DNA from: Dyella acidiphila
GTDB lineage: Bacteria > Pseudomonadota > Gammaproteobacteria > Xanthomonadales > Rhodanobacteraceae
Direction: 5' to 3'
DNA length: 64,000 bases
Assembly (NCBI RefSeq): GCF_014863405.1
Contig: NZ_JACZZA010000001.1
Coordinates: forward strand, 558,001-622,000
Shown in pieces: positions 17,052 through 26,639 of the stretch. The position numbers were made by a program, and so were the translations under genes. The notes under the pieces are model-generated. The model ran no database searches. It was not told the origin of the DNA and saw only the letters and a list, made by a program, of their open reading frames with translations. Every line of letters begins with the position of its first letter. Positions within the stretch are counted from its first letter, which is position 1.

Positions 17052-18107
17052 TCACTCCCGCTCACGCGAACCGCGCGGCCCATGCGTTTTCACTACCGGC
17101 CGGCCGCCGCGCTGGCGGCGCAGGCGCGACTCCAGCATGTTCGCCTGCTCTTCGCGCTCGTCGCGCAGCTTCAGATAATTGCGCCAGCGCTCGGCCGACA
17201 GTTCGCCGTCGTGCAAGGCTTCCTGCACCGCGCAGCCCGGCTCGCTGCCATGCCCGCAATCGGCGAAGCGGCAGTTCTCGGCCAATGCGTCGATATCGGC
17301 GAACAGATCGAGGTTTTCTTCACCGGTAAGCTTCAGCTCGCGCATCCCCGGCGTATCGATCAGACAGCCGCCGCTAGGCAACTGCAGCAAGGCGCGATGG
17401 GTGGTGGTGTGGCGGCCGCGGCTGTCATGGCTGCGCACCGCACTGGTGGCCATGCGCTCGGTACCCAGCAAGGTGTTGGTCAGGGTCGACTTGCCGGCGC
17501 CGGAAGAACCGACCAGCACGGCGCTGTCGCCCGGCTTGAGGTAGGCCGCCAGCACCGCGACGCTGGCCGGGTCCTTGCCGTTAATGGCATGGATCGGCGT
17601 GCCCACCGGCAAGCGCACGCGCAGGTCGGCCACGCAGGCCTCGGCATCCTCGCGCTGGTCGAGCTTGCTCAGGATGACCACCGGCTGCGCACCCGAACCC
17701 TCGGTAAGGGACAGGTAACGCTCGATGCGCGCCGGATTGAAGTCGCCATCCAGCCCGGTCAGCACCAGCACGTAATCGATATTGGTGGCGATCACCTGGC
17801 GCTCATAGCGCTCGCCCGCCGCGGCGCGCGACAGCACGGTGCGGCGCGCCTGCACGGCAAGAATATGCGGCGGCTTGCCCGGCTCCACTTCGACGAAGTC
17901 GCCGACCGCCGGCCGTTCGGCCGGATCCAGCCCGCGCTTGAGGAAATGTCCGGCCGGCTGGGCGCCGAAGGTATCGACGCCATCGTGCAATTCGTAGCCG
18001 GCGCGATGCTGCGCCACCACTCGCGCCAACCGCCGTCCGTCGGCTGGCAAGGCATCGCCCCGCCAGCCGATGTGGCGGAGCTGTTCGATGGTCTGGGCAT
18101 CGCTCAT
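17052..18107 (-). CDS. rsgA: Ribosome small-subunit biogenesis GTPase RsgA
   Basis: RsgA is a circularly permuted GTPase that checks late 30S maturation. The 351-residue protein shows the permuted order: G4-like SKLD at 147-150 (NKxD is usual; the Asn is Ser here), P-loop GSSGAGKST at about 200-208, and G3 DTPG at 251-254. An N-terminal OB fold ('RVVAQHRAGYELHD') and the C-terminal zinc finger ligands C279, C284, H286 and C292 are present. The tail is basic (RRQRGGRPVVKTHGPRGSRERE), fitting rRNA binding. It is first in a coupled pair with the QEGLA gene and divergent from the aminotransferase gene. Confidence 0.93.
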   Translation of the reverse strand: MSDAQTIEQLRHIGWRGDALPADGRRLARVVAQHRAGYELHDGVDTFGAQPAGHFLKRGLDPAERPAVGDFVEVEPGKPPHILAVQARRTVLSRAAAGERYERQVIATNIDYVLVLTGLDGDFNPARIERYLSLTEGSGAQPVVILSKLDQREDAEACVADLRVRLPVGTPIHAINGKDPASVAVLAAYLKPGDSAVLVGSSGAGKSTLTNTLLGTERMATSAVRSHDSRGRHTTTHRALLQLPSGGCLIDTPGMRELKLTGEENLDLFADIDALAENCRFADCGHGSEPGCAVQEALHDGELSAERWRNYLKLRDEREEQANMLESRLRRQRGGRPVVKTHGPRGSRERE

Positions 18108-18315
18108 GGGGTTCGATTATGCCGGGAGCTGGGGTCGACGGGGAATGGACATACCGCATGGACGCTCGGGGCACACCGTGGTGAAAGGAAAAACCCGCAT
18201 ATCCGATGCCTTTTTTCGCCCGATTCAGAGCCCCACAGCGCCCGCACACGCTGTTAGCATCGACGCAAGAACCGGCGGCAGGCCGGGTTTCCCCGAAGAA
18301 ATAAGGACTAAGCCG

Positions 18316-19557
18316 TTGGCCTCGATCAAACCCAGTGCGCATCTGAATGAGGTGCGCTATGAAATCCGTGGTGCGCTGACCCGCCGTGCACGCGAACTGG
18401 AAGCGGCCGGGCTGCCGATCATCAAGCTCAATATCGGCAACCCTGCCCGCTATGGCTTTACCGTGCCGGAGCATCTGCGCCAGGCCATTGCCGCGCACCT
18501 GCACGAAAGCGAAGCCTATGGCCACGAGCAGGGGTTGGAAGAAGCGCGCGAGGCGATTGCCGCGCAGCAGCGCGCCCGCGGCGCGCGCCAGGTGGAAGTG
18601 GAACGCATCTTTATCGGCAACGGCGTCAGCGAGCTGATCGATCTCAGCCTGCGCGCCCTGCTGCAGCCGGGCGACGAAGTGCTGCTGCCCAGCCCGGACT
18701 ACCCGCTGTGGAGCGCCGCCACCATTCTCAACGGCGGCGTGCCGCGCTACTACCGCTGCCTGGCGGAAAACCGGCATTTGCCGGATCCGGAAGAAATCGA
18801 GGCGCTGGTCACGCCGCGCACGCGGGCGCTGGTACTGATCAATCCGAACAATCCCACCGGCGCGGTGTATCCGCGCGCGCTGCTGGAACAGATCGTTGCC
18901 ATTGCCGCACGCCATCGCCTGCTGTTGCTGTGCGACGAGATCTATGACGAGATCCTTTACGACGGCACCCATTTCCAGCCGGTGGCGCAGGTGGCGGGCA
19001 ATACCCCGTGCATCAGCTTCGGCGGCCTGAGCAAGGTGCATCGCGCCTGCGGCTATCGGGTCGGCTGGCTCAGCCTGTCGGGCGATGTGGCCAGCACGCG
19101 CGAATACCGCGATGCGCTGCAGCTGCTGGCGGCACTGCGCCTGTGCGCCAACGTCACTGCGCAATGGGCGGTGATTCCGGCGCTGCAGGACACGCCCACC
19201 ATCGGTGCGCTTACCGCACCGGGCGGCCGCCTGCATGAGGCACGCAAGGCCGTGCTGGAAGGCGTCGCCGCCAGCGATTATCTGGACCTGGTCACCCCGG
19301 GCGGCGCCTTGTACGCCTTCCCGCGCGTGCGTACCGACCGCATCGCCAACTTCAACGACGACACCTTCGCCCTGCGCCTGCTGGAAGAAGAATCGGTGCT
19401 GGTGGTGCCTGGCTCCAGCTTCAACGTACCGACCAGCCGCCATGTGCGCCTGACTCTGTTGCCGCAGCCGGCGCAACTGCGCGACGTGTTCGTGCGCATC
19501 GAGCGCGTGCTGGAACGGATGGCCGCCGAACAGACTCCGCGCGCCGCGATCGCCTGA
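18316..19557 (+). CDS. alaA: AlaA-like pyridoxal-phosphate aminotransferase
   Basis: This 413-residue fold-type I aminotransferase matches the AlaA (YfbQ) group that makes alanine from pyruvate and glutamate. The PLP lysine is in 'SFGGLSKVHRACGYRVGW' (K240 counted from the proposed start). 'LINPNNPTGAVYP' and 'LCDEIYDEILYDG' carry the PLP-binding Asn and Asp, and the N-terminus 'KPSAHLNEVRYEIRGALTRRARELEA' is typical. The proposed start is a TTG at 18316 with ATAAGGA eight bases before; no ATG fits in the conserved register. The SGNH hydrolase gene follows after 3 bases, suggesting one transcript. Confidence 0.9.
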   Translation: MASIKPSAHLNEVRYEIRGALTRRARELEAAGLPIIKLNIGNPARYGFTVPEHLRQAIAAHLHESEAYGHEQGLEEAREAIAAQQRARGARQVEVERIFIGNGVSELIDLSLRALLQPGDEVLLPSPDYPLWSAATILNGGVPRYYRCLAENRHLPDPEEIEALVTPRTRALVLINPNNPTGAVYPRALLEQIVAIAARHRLLLLCDEIYDEILYDGTHFQPVAQVAGNTPCISFGGLSKVHRACGYRVGWLSLSGDVASTREYRDALQLLAALRLCANVTAQWAVIPALQDTPTIGALTAPGGRLHEARKAVLEGVAASDYLDLVTPGGALYAFPRVRTDRIANFNDDTFALRLLEEESVLVVPGSSFNVPTSRHVRLTLLPQPAQLRDVFVRIERVLERMAAEQTPRAAIA

Positions 19558-19560
19558 TCC

Positions 19561-20166
19561 ATGCCGCTGCGTTACCTGGCCCTGGGCGATTCCTACACCA
19601 TCGGCGAAGACGTGCCCGCCCAGGCACGCTGGCCGGTACAGGTGGCCGAAAAGCTGCGCGCACGCGCCTTTGCCATCGACGATCCGCAAATCGTCGCCGT
19701 CACCGGCTGGACCACCGACGAACTGTCGGACGGCATGGACAAGGCCGAACTGGGCGCCAGCTACGACCTGGTCACCCTGCTGATCGGCGTCAACAATCAA
19801 TACCGCGGCCGCGCGGCAGAGGAATACCGCGCGCAGTTGCGCACCTTGCTGATGCGTGCCACCACCCTGGCCGGCAAGCGTGCGGCACGCGTGGTGGTGG
19901 TATCCATTCCCGACTGGGGCGTCACCCCGTTCGGCCACCGGAGCGGCCGCAATCTGCAGCAAATTGCGGCCGAACTGGATGCGTTCAACGCAATCGCCCG
20001 CGAGGAGGCGCTCGCGGCGGGGGCCCGTTTCGTGAATATCACCGGCATCTCCCGCGATCACGCGAGCCTGGTCGCCTCCGACGGGCTGCACCCGTCCGGC
20101 GCCCAATATGCGCTATGGACCGAGGCCATCGAGCCCGCCGTGGCCGCTGCGCTGGCGCAGCACTGA
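19561..20166 (+). CDS. SGNH/GDSL-family hydrolase
   Basis: This is a 201-residue esterase-like protein with no signal peptide. Block I is 'LALGDSYTIGEDV' with catalytic Ser11, block III is 'LLIGVNNQYRG' with the oxyanion Asn, and block V is 'SDGLHPSGAQY' with Asp174 and His177. The first residues (MPLRYLALGDSYTIGE) are typical of the Xanthomonadales and Bacteroidetes cytosolic group of acyl esterases. The substrate is unknown. It sits 3 bases after the alaA-like gene. Confidence 0.88.
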   Translation: MPLRYLALGDSYTIGEDVPAQARWPVQVAEKLRARAFAIDDPQIVAVTGWTTDELSDGMDKAELGASYDLVTLLIGVNNQYRGRAAEEYRAQLRTLLMRATTLAGKRAARVVVVSIPDWGVTPFGHRSGRNLQQIAAELDAFNAIAREEALAAGARFVNITGISRDHASLVASDGLHPSGAQYALWTEAIEPAVAAALAQH

Positions 20167-20199
20167 CCTTTCCCGCTTTCGCCCGGAAAGAAACAGAAA

Positions 20200-20216
20200 G
20201 TGACAGGACATGTCAC
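20200..20216. promoter_or_regulatory. Dyad upstream of the first TonB receptor
   Basis: GTGACA and TGTCAC form an inverted repeat with a 5-base spacer, about 245 bases before the receptor start. It is symmetrical like an operator, but no known regulator motif was matched. Confidence 0.25.
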
Positions 20217-20274
20217 GACAGCTAAGCGCGGCAGCGCGAGCTGCGGCGCCCGTGGCCTGGTTCACGAAACTTGC

Positions 20275-20299
20275 CGCAAGTATTTGCCCGCAAGTATTT
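20275..20299 (+). repeat. Tandem direct repeat of CCGCAAGTATTT upstream of the first TonB receptor
   Basis: Two copies sit 14 bases apart, in the 293-base gap between the SGNH hydrolase and the receptor. The AT-rich core stands out from its surroundings and could be part of the promoter or a regulator site. Nothing else with coding character was seen in the gap. Confidence 0.4.
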
Positions 20300-20459
20300 A
20301 CTCTTCGTCAGTTTCTTGAAAGAGTTGCTCCAGGGGGAGCACTAGGCAAAGCATCCCTGATCGGATGTCCGGATTACACGTCCCGTGAAGCACGGGGAAA
20401 GCACGGGCGTGCCGGGTTGTATCGGTGTTCCTCCTTGGCCATTCATTCGGGGAGACATC

Positions 20460-23330
20460 ATGCAAGCTCACTACAATCGCTTGTCCATAGCGGTGCGTCT
20501 GGCGCTGTCGGTCGGCCTCGCCTCTTCTGCAGTAGTTGTCCATGCGCAAGACACCGTCCCGCCGCAGAACCCCTCTAACCAGAACACCGGCGAGCAGAGT
20601 CCGCCGGCCAAGCCCAAGACGCTGTCGGCGGTAACCGTCACCGGCTCGCTGATTCGCCGCGTGGATACGGAAACCGCCAGTCCGGTGATCACGCTCGATC
20701 GCACCGCCATCACCAATAACGGCAGCCCCACGCTGGGCGATGTATTGCAGCAACTGCCGAGCATTTCCGGCTACGCCACCAACCCGTCCAACAACAGCAA
20801 CGGCGGCGGCGTCGCCAGCCCCACGCTGGAGGGCGGCGATGGCGCATCGCGCGTCTCGCTGCGCGGCCTGGGCGCCAATCGCACCCTGGTGCTGGTAGAT
20901 GGCCAGCGCATGGCCAACGCGGATCTCAACATGATTCCGCAGAACATGATCCAAAGCGTGGACGTGCTGGCCGAAGGCGCCTCCACCGCCTACGGTTCGG
21001 ATGCCGTCGGCGGCGTGGTGAACTTCCATCTGCGTACCGATTTCAAGGGCGCCGAAGCCAGCGTCAACGATGGCATCTCCAGCCACGGCGACGGCCAGCG
21101 CCGCGGCTTCAGCTTCACCACCGGCGCCAGCGGTGCGCAGGGCAACATCGTGGCGGGCATCGACTGGAACAAATACACGCCAGTGCTGGCCACCCGGCGC
21201 AGCTTCTCGCAGCACGCGCTGTATCTGTCCAGCGGTGTCGTCACCCCGCAAGGCTCCGGCACCATCCCAACCGGCCGCATCCTGATTCCTGCCGGGCTCT
21301 CGCCGGGCGGCTGCAGCGTCAACGGCGCGGGCAACACCTATGTGACGCTGTCGCATGGCACCGGCAGCAGCCTCGGCGATTACCGCTGCTACGGCGGCCC
21401 GGGCGACACCTTCAACTACAACGCCTACAACTACATTCAGACCGAGCAGAAGCGGGTGAACTTCTTCACCCTCGGCAACTACAACATCACGCCGAACCTG
21501 ACGGCGTTCGCCAACGTGTTCTTCAACCGCACCAACTCTGCCGGGCAGGATGCGTCCTCGCCCACCGGCACCAGCGACGGCTGGTACGTGGCGGCGAATA
21601 ACCCGATCAATCCGTTCGGCGTCACCTTCGGCACGCCGCCGGGCTACACCGGCACCAGCTACGTGATGAATACGCGCCTGACCGGCCTGGGCACGCGCCT
21701 GCACACCTTCGATACCGACAATCTGCAGGTCAATACGGGCCTGCGCGGTCACTTCGGGCAGAGCAGCTGGATCTGGGATGCGAGCCTCGATTACGGCTAC
21801 ACCAACCGCAAGCAGGTCGACTACAACGAAGTGAACATTGCCGACCTGCAGGCGGTCATCAATGCCGGCGGCAACATCTTCGATCAGGCCGACCCGGCGG
21901 TAACCGGCGCGCTGAAGAACGGCGTGGATTCGCCCACCTATGTCTACACCGCCACGATGAAGCAACTGCAGTTCAATGCCTCCGGCGAGCTGTGGGATCT
22001 GCCCGCCGGCGCGATCCAGCTCTCCACCGGCGCGCTGTACCGCTGGAACTCGATGAACTACACGGTGACGCCGGATGCGATTCTCGATCCGGGCACCGCC
22101 ACCTGCGCGGTGCTGGCCGAAGCCTGCGGTTCGCCCGGTCGCGGCAGCGACAACGTCAAGGAACTGTACGCAGAAACCTTGCTGCCGCTGCTGTCGGGCA
22201 AGCCGGGCGTGTATTCGCTGAACCTGGATCTTGGCATCCGCGCCTCCGACTACAGCACCTCCGGCACCACCACCAACAAGAAGATCGCGCTGGAGTACCG
22301 CCCGATTGCCGACTTGCTGGTACGCGCCACCGCCACCCAGGTCTTCCGCGCGCCCAACCTGGATGAGCAGTTCGACGGCATCACCATCGCCAATCCCACC
22401 ATCAACGATCCCTGCGTGGGACTCAGCAGTGCGGCGCTGGCAGCGCATTCGGCAGCGTGCCAGAACGTGCCGCCGCAATGGGCAGGCAATCCGAATCCGC
22501 AGATCACCGGCTACTACTCCGGCGGCAAACCCGCAGGCGTCAATTTGCGGCCCGAGCAGGGCATGTCCTACGACTTTGGGCTGGTGTATTCGCCGAGCTG
22601 GCTGGAAGGTTTCTCCTCCACCGTCGATCTGTGGCGCATCAACCTGCACGATCTGCTCACGCCGCTGGCGGCGCAGACCGTGCTGGATGCGTGCTTTGCC
22701 AATGGCGGCAGCCCGTACTGCAACTTCATCCATCGCTATCCCAGCAACAATGCACTGGCCGGCGCGATCTATTACATGAACACCCCGGAAGTGAACCTGG
22801 GCACCTTGAGCACCAGCGGCGTGGATTTCAGCACCACCTACTCCATTCCGCACTTCGACCTGGGCAGCTTCAATCCCGGCAATTTCAAGCTGGGGCTCAA
22901 CACGACCTATACCGGCTCGTTCTACAACAACGCCACGCCCGGCCAGCCGGGTGCGAAGACGGTCAACTACGCCGGCACCTACACGCAGCAATTCGGCAAT
23001 ATCGCCCGCTGGCGCGGCACGCTCACGCTCAACTGGTCATTGGGCAACTGGAGTGCGCAATGGCAAACGCGCTACATCAACCACCTCACCAACCTCAACG
23101 CCGACTACATCACCGGCGCCAGCGCACCGATGGCCTCGGTGCTGTATCACTCGGCACAGATCGCCTATACGGTGCCGTCCATCAAGACCCGCTTCGAATT
23201 CGGCGTGGACAACATCACCGACAAGACGCCCCCGCTGATTTATCAGAACGGCCTGAACTACAACGTCGACACCGCTACGTATGACGTATTGGGCCGCTAC
23301 TACTGGGCGCGTGCGACGGTGAAATTCTAA
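20460..23330 (+). CDS. TonB-dependent outer-membrane receptor
   Basis: The 956-residue receptor has a signal peptide (cleavage after about residue 29, VVHA-QD), a short Pro/Asn/Gln-rich stretch, a TonB-box-like segment 'KTLSAVTVTGSLI', then a plug domain. The plug marks are 'GSPTLGDVLQQLPSISG', 'RVSLRGLGANRTLVLVDGQRM' and 'VDVLAEGASTAYGSDAVGGVVNFHL'. The rest is a large beta-barrel ending in the outer-membrane C-terminus 'GRYYWARATVKF'. Such proteins import scarce ligands using TonB energy. It lacks the Oar-like N-terminal fold of the other two receptors here. The start has GGGGAG upstream. A TPR-sulfotransferase gene follows on the same strand after a hairpin. Confidence 0.93.
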   Translation: MQAHYNRLSIAVRLALSVGLASSAVVVHAQDTVPPQNPSNQNTGEQSPPAKPKTLSAVTVTGSLIRRVDTETASPVITLDRTAITNNGSPTLGDVLQQLPSISGYATNPSNNSNGGGVASPTLEGGDGASRVSLRGLGANRTLVLVDGQRMANADLNMIPQNMIQSVDVLAEGASTAYGSDAVGGVVNFHLRTDFKGAEASVNDGISSHGDGQRRGFSFTTGASGAQGNIVAGIDWNKYTPVLATRRSFSQHALYLSSGVVTPQGSGTIPTGRILIPAGLSPGGCSVNGAGNTYVTLSHGTGSSLGDYRCYGGPGDTFNYNAYNYIQTEQKRVNFFTLGNYNITPNLTAFANVFFNRTNSAGQDASSPTGTSDGWYVAANNPINPFGVTFGTPPGYTGTSYVMNTRLTGLGTRLHTFDTDNLQVNTGLRGHFGQSSWIWDASLDYGYTNRKQVDYNEVNIADLQAVINAGGNIFDQADPAVTGALKNGVDSPTYVYTATMKQLQFNASGELWDLPAGAIQLSTGALYRWNSMNYTVTPDAILDPGTATCAVLAEACGSPGRGSDNVKELYAETLLPLLSGKPGVYSLNLDLGIRASDYSTSGTTTNKKIALEYRPIADLLVRATATQVFRAPNLDEQFDGITIANPTINDPCVGLSSAALAAHSAACQNVPPQWAGNPNPQITGYYSGGKPAGVNLRPEQGMSYDFGLVYSPSWLEGFSSTVDLWRINLHDLLTPLAAQTVLDACFANGGSPYCNFIHRYPSNNALAGAIYYMNTPEVNLGTLSTSGVDFSTTYSIPHFDLGSFNPGNFKLGLNTTYTGSFYNNATPGQPGAKTVNYAGTYTQQFGNIARWRGTLTLNWSLGNWSAQWQTRYINHLTNLNADYITGASAPMASVLYHSAQIAYTVPSIKTRFEFGVDNITDKTPPLIYQNGLNYNVDTATYDVLGRYYWARATVKF

Positions 23331-23364
23331 GCCGCCGACGCCGTACTTCGTGCCATGATCGATG

Positions 23365-23391
23365 CCCTCCCCGGCCTGTCGCCGGGGAGGG
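23365..23391. repeat. Palindromic intergenic element, CCCTCCCC family, copy 1
   Basis: A perfect 11-bp stem (CCCTCCCCGGC/GCCGGGGAGGG) with a 5-base loop lies between the TonB receptor and the TPR-sulfotransferase. There is no T-run, so it is not a standard terminator. Similar C/T-rich palindromes are found at 27510 and 42435. Confidence 0.6.
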
Positions 23392-23403
23392 CCGACGCAC
23401 GAC

Positions 23404-25260
23404 ATGGGGACCCGCCGCGTGGATGCCTCCCGCTCCAGTACCGCCGAGATGCTCGCCGCCTTCGAACAGGGCGAGATGCAGCGCGTGCTGACCTTGAGCG
23501 AAAGCTTGTCCGGCGAGCATGAAATCGAACTGCTGCTGCGCGCCCTGGCCTTGCGTGCCACGGGACGGGCAACCGAAGCCCTGCCGCTGCTGCTGCGCCT
23601 GACCCAGCTCAGACCGCAAACCTTCGAGTACTGGAACAATCTGGGCCTGGTCGCGCGCGAAACCGGCGACGTGCCTACGGCCGAGCAGGCGTTGCGGCGC
23701 GCCTTGGCGCTGGCGCCGCAACACGCCGACGTGCACTACAACCTCGGCCTGCTCCAGCTGCAACAGCAACACTGGCTGGCCGCACGCGAGACCTTGCTGG
23801 ATGCCGTGCAACTGGCTCCCGGTTTGATCGAGGCGCGCCTGCAGGCCGCGCATGCCTGCCATGTCTGCGGCGACAGCCTGGGCGAGGAAGCGATGCTGGA
23901 AAACGCCGCGACATGGCCACCGCAGCCCGCCGAGCAGGCGCTGACCCTGGCCCGCATGCTGTCCACACTGGGACGCCAGGACGAAGCATTCCACGCCCTG
24001 GACCAGGCACTGCTACCGGGCGATCACAGCGCACCCTCTCTGCGCCTGCGCATCATCGCCATGCGCGCCGCGCTGCTCGAACGCAGCAACCGGCTGGAGC
24101 AGGCCGAAACAGAACTCACACAACTGCCTCTGCAGGAACTGCCGCCAGATGATCCGCAACTACTCTGCGCGGCTTGGCTGACCCATGCGGCAGTAGCCAT
24201 GCGGCGCGGCGACACAGCCAGCGCCGAACAGCTGTACCGACGCATCCTCGCCAGCACCGAGGACGCAGACGCACGTGCGCAAGCCGCATTCGGCCTGGCC
24301 GCCGCCTGTGATCGACAGCAACGGCAGCACGCGGCATGGGCTGCCTTGCAGCAGGCGCATGCCGCGCAGCTCACTATCGCCCAAGGCATCGTGCCTGAGC
24401 TGACCGGCGAAGACAGCCAGCCGCTGGCGATGGCCGACCTGCTCGTCAGCCGCAGCGAATACGCGCGCTGGGCACCGCTACCACCGCCACGCGAGGACCA
24501 GAATCCGGTTTTCGTGCTGGGCTTTCCGCGCTCCGGCACCACCTTGCTGGAACAAATGCTGGATGCACATCCGGACTTTTGCGCGATGGACGAACGCGCC
24601 TTCATCCACGAACTCACCGAGCGCATGCGGCTGGCCGGCCAGCCCTATCCGTCCGCACTGGCCGATCTCACCGACACGGATGCCGCGCAGCTGCGTGCCG
24701 TCTATACCCAGATGGTGCGCAAGGTAGTGCCCGAGCTTGGTGCACGGCGGCTGGTCGACAAGAATCCGCTCAACATGCTGTGCCTGCCGATGATCGCGCG
24801 CCTGTTTCCGCAAGCGCGCATCATCCTGTGCCTGCGCCATCCCTGCGACGTATTGCTGAGTTGCTACATGCAATCGTTCCGCTCGCCGGCCTTCATGGTG
24901 ATGTGCAGTTCGCTGCAACGCTTGGTGCGTGGCTACGTGCGCGCGTTCGAGCACTGGTTCGACCAGGTCGAAGTGTTGGCGCCACGGGTATTGGAATGGC
25001 GCTACGAATCGGTGGTGTCGCACTTCGACGAGCAGGTGCTGCAACTGGGTCATTTCCTGGATCTGGACAATGCCGGACCGATGGCGCGCTTCGCCGAGCA
25101 CGCGCGCAGCAAGCGCTACATCAGTACACCCAGCTATGCGCAGGTAACGCAGGGCATCCACGGCCACGCCGTGCATCGCTGGCATGCATACCGCGAGATG
25201 TTCGAGCCCGTGTTGCCGCTGCTGCGTCCGCTACTGGAACGACTGGGCTACGCCGCATAG
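23404..25260 (+). CDS. TPR-domain sulfotransferase, copy 1
   Basis: This 618-residue protein has N-terminal TPR helices (clear repeats around 75-140, e.g. 'YWNNLGLVARETGDVPTAEQALRRALALAP' region) and a C-terminal Sulfotransfer_3-like domain from about residue 365. The PAPS loop is 'VLGFPRSGTTLLEQML' (about 371-386), and the 3'-phosphate motif is 'LRHPCDVLLSCYMQSF' (about 477-492). There is no signal peptide, so it is expected in the cytoplasm. Relatives sulfate small molecules or, as in tyrosylprotein sulfotransferases, proteins; the TPR part suggests a protein or peptide partner. The gene is 73 bases downstream of the TonB receptor and convergent with the beta-hydroxylase. Confidence 0.85.
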   Translation: MGTRRVDASRSSTAEMLAAFEQGEMQRVLTLSESLSGEHEIELLLRALALRATGRATEALPLLLRLTQLRPQTFEYWNNLGLVARETGDVPTAEQALRRALALAPQHADVHYNLGLLQLQQQHWLAARETLLDAVQLAPGLIEARLQAAHACHVCGDSLGEEAMLENAATWPPQPAEQALTLARMLSTLGRQDEAFHALDQALLPGDHSAPSLRLRIIAMRAALLERSNRLEQAETELTQLPLQELPPDDPQLLCAAWLTHAAVAMRRGDTASAEQLYRRILASTEDADARAQAAFGLAAACDRQQRQHAAWAALQQAHAAQLTIAQGIVPELTGEDSQPLAMADLLVSRSEYARWAPLPPPREDQNPVFVLGFPRSGTTLLEQMLDAHPDFCAMDERAFIHELTERMRLAGQPYPSALADLTDTDAAQLRAVYTQMVRKVVPELGARRLVDKNPLNMLCLPMIARLFPQARIILCLRHPCDVLLSCYMQSFRSPAFMVMCSSLQRLVRGYVRAFEHWFDQVEVLAPRVLEWRYESVVSHFDEQVLQLGHFLDLDNAGPMARFAEHARSKRYISTPSYAQVTQGIHGHAVHRWHAYREMFEPVLPLLRPLLERLGYAA

Positions 25261-25264
25261 CGCA

Positions 25265-26473
25265 TCAGGCACCGCTTGCGCGATTGAACTGACCGATCGC
25301 TTCGATCAATTCGGTGACCGCGACGCGCTCGGCATCGGTCAGATCGGGATTCCAGCTATCCAGAATCAATACCACGCGGGTTTCCGCGCTGCGATTCCAC
25401 GCTTCGTGCTCGAAGGTGTCGTCGAAAGTGACGCAATGGCCCTCGCGCCATGCGTGCAGCTCACCACCGACACACAGGGCGCAATCGGCTGGCACCAGCA
25501 AGGGCAGATGGGTGACCAGGCGTAGGTTGGTGACGCCGGTGTGCGGCAGGATATGCGTGCCGGGGGTCAATACGGAGAACAGCGTTTCGGGCGCGTGGCC
25601 GGGGATGCGCGTGAGCGGCAGGCCGTCCAGCAACGCAGCCGTGCGTGGACAGGCCGCGGCATGGGCGTCGTAACGCTCGCCATGCCGATAGAAGAAATAA
25701 GCATCCCAGGCAGCAGGCTGCGGCCCCGACGATTGCAACATGGCCTGTTGCATCTGGCCCGGCGGCGGTGCGTCCAGAAAAGCTTCCAGGCTATCGCGCT
25801 GCGCCAGCACAGCCTGCAGCTCTTGCCGGATCGATGCGGTGGCCGCTTCGAGCTCGGCATGCCAGGGGAAGCGTTCGCGCGGGTAATAAGGCTGGCTGGG
25901 CAGGCCGGGGAAATAGAGGAATTTGGGTCGCTGGCGCGGATCCGGCGTGGCGACAGGACGCTCGCCGAGATAGCTCGCCAGGCAATCCGCCACCCGGCGC
26001 ATCTGGGCGACACCGTAGCGCTGCTGCAAAGGTTCAAGTACCTGCCGGAACCAGGCCGGACGGCCTGCATCGACGTAGCGCATGGAGTGCTTCACCGCGT
26101 CGCGCAGGCCCGGTGCGGTGGTGTCATCGCCAAGCCAGCGTCCCTGGTTCTGCGCTGTACGCAAGGCGCCGAAATAGGCGGTCAGTGCGTCCTGCGGGCG
26201 GTCAAGCCGTTCCAGCGCCACGCCCAGGCGCAGCCGCTCCACGAACAACTCTGGCGCCCGCTGCAGTGCCTGCTGCAAGGTCTGGGCGGCGGCGGAAAAA
26301 TCGCCGGCCGCCAACTGCGCGGTGCCCAGCACCTGCAGCGCTTCCACGTCGTCCGGCAGTTGTTCCAGGATCCGCTGGAACAACGCCGCGGCCTGCTGCA
26401 GCTCGCCGCGCTGCAGGCTGGCATGCGCGGCTTCGCGCCATTGCGCAAGCGGCGTGGCGACTGGCAGGTTCAT
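25265..26473 (-). CDS. TPR-domain aspartyl/asparaginyl beta-hydroxylase
   Basis: The 402-residue protein has N-terminal TPRs (about 10-110: 'LQRGELQQAAALFQRILEQLPDD', 'AQLAAGDFSAAAQTLQQALQRAP') and a C-terminal Asp_Arg_Hydrox domain. Iron and 2-oxoglutarate residues are visible: H311 in 'ILPHTGVTNLRLVTHLPL', H356 in 'DDTFEHEAWNRSAETRVVLILDSWNPDL', and Arg318/Arg366. Known relatives hydroxylate Asp or Asn side chains in proteins, or lipid A and ornithine lipids in the LpxO and OlsC branch; the TPR part points to protein binding. The start at 26473 has GGGGAGGG upstream. Its stop is 4 bases from that of the TPR-sulfotransferase, tail to tail. Confidence 0.85.
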   Translation of the reverse strand: MNLPVATPLAQWREAAHASLQRGELQQAAALFQRILEQLPDDVEALQVLGTAQLAAGDFSAAAQTLQQALQRAPELFVERLRLGVALERLDRPQDALTAYFGALRTAQNQGRWLGDDTTAPGLRDAVKHSMRYVDAGRPAWFRQVLEPLQQRYGVAQMRRVADCLASYLGERPVATPDPRQRPKFLYFPGLPSQPYYPRERFPWHAELEAATASIRQELQAVLAQRDSLEAFLDAPPPGQMQQAMLQSSGPQPAAWDAYFFYRHGERYDAHAAACPRTAALLDGLPLTRIPGHAPETLFSVLTPGTHILPHTGVTNLRLVTHLPLLVPADCALCVGGELHAWREGHCVTFDDTFEHEAWNRSAETRVVLILDSWNPDLTDAERVAVTELIEAIGQFNRASGA

Positions 26474-26639
26474 GGCTGTTTCCCTCCCCTCGCGGCTCTT
26501 ATCGCATACCGACCGCGGTTTTTCCCAGTTCCTGCGCGCAAAAAGCCGTGGCGGCAACCTGTTTGCAACCTTTTCGCCATCACCCGGTGACCTTGCAGGA
26601 CGAGACTGGGCACCCGGCAACCAACCGGGAACCGACGCC

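Noticed and set aside
17803-20106. Long minus-strand frame across alaA and the SGNH gene
   Set aside because: It covers two well-supported genes on the other strand and has no recognisable domain.
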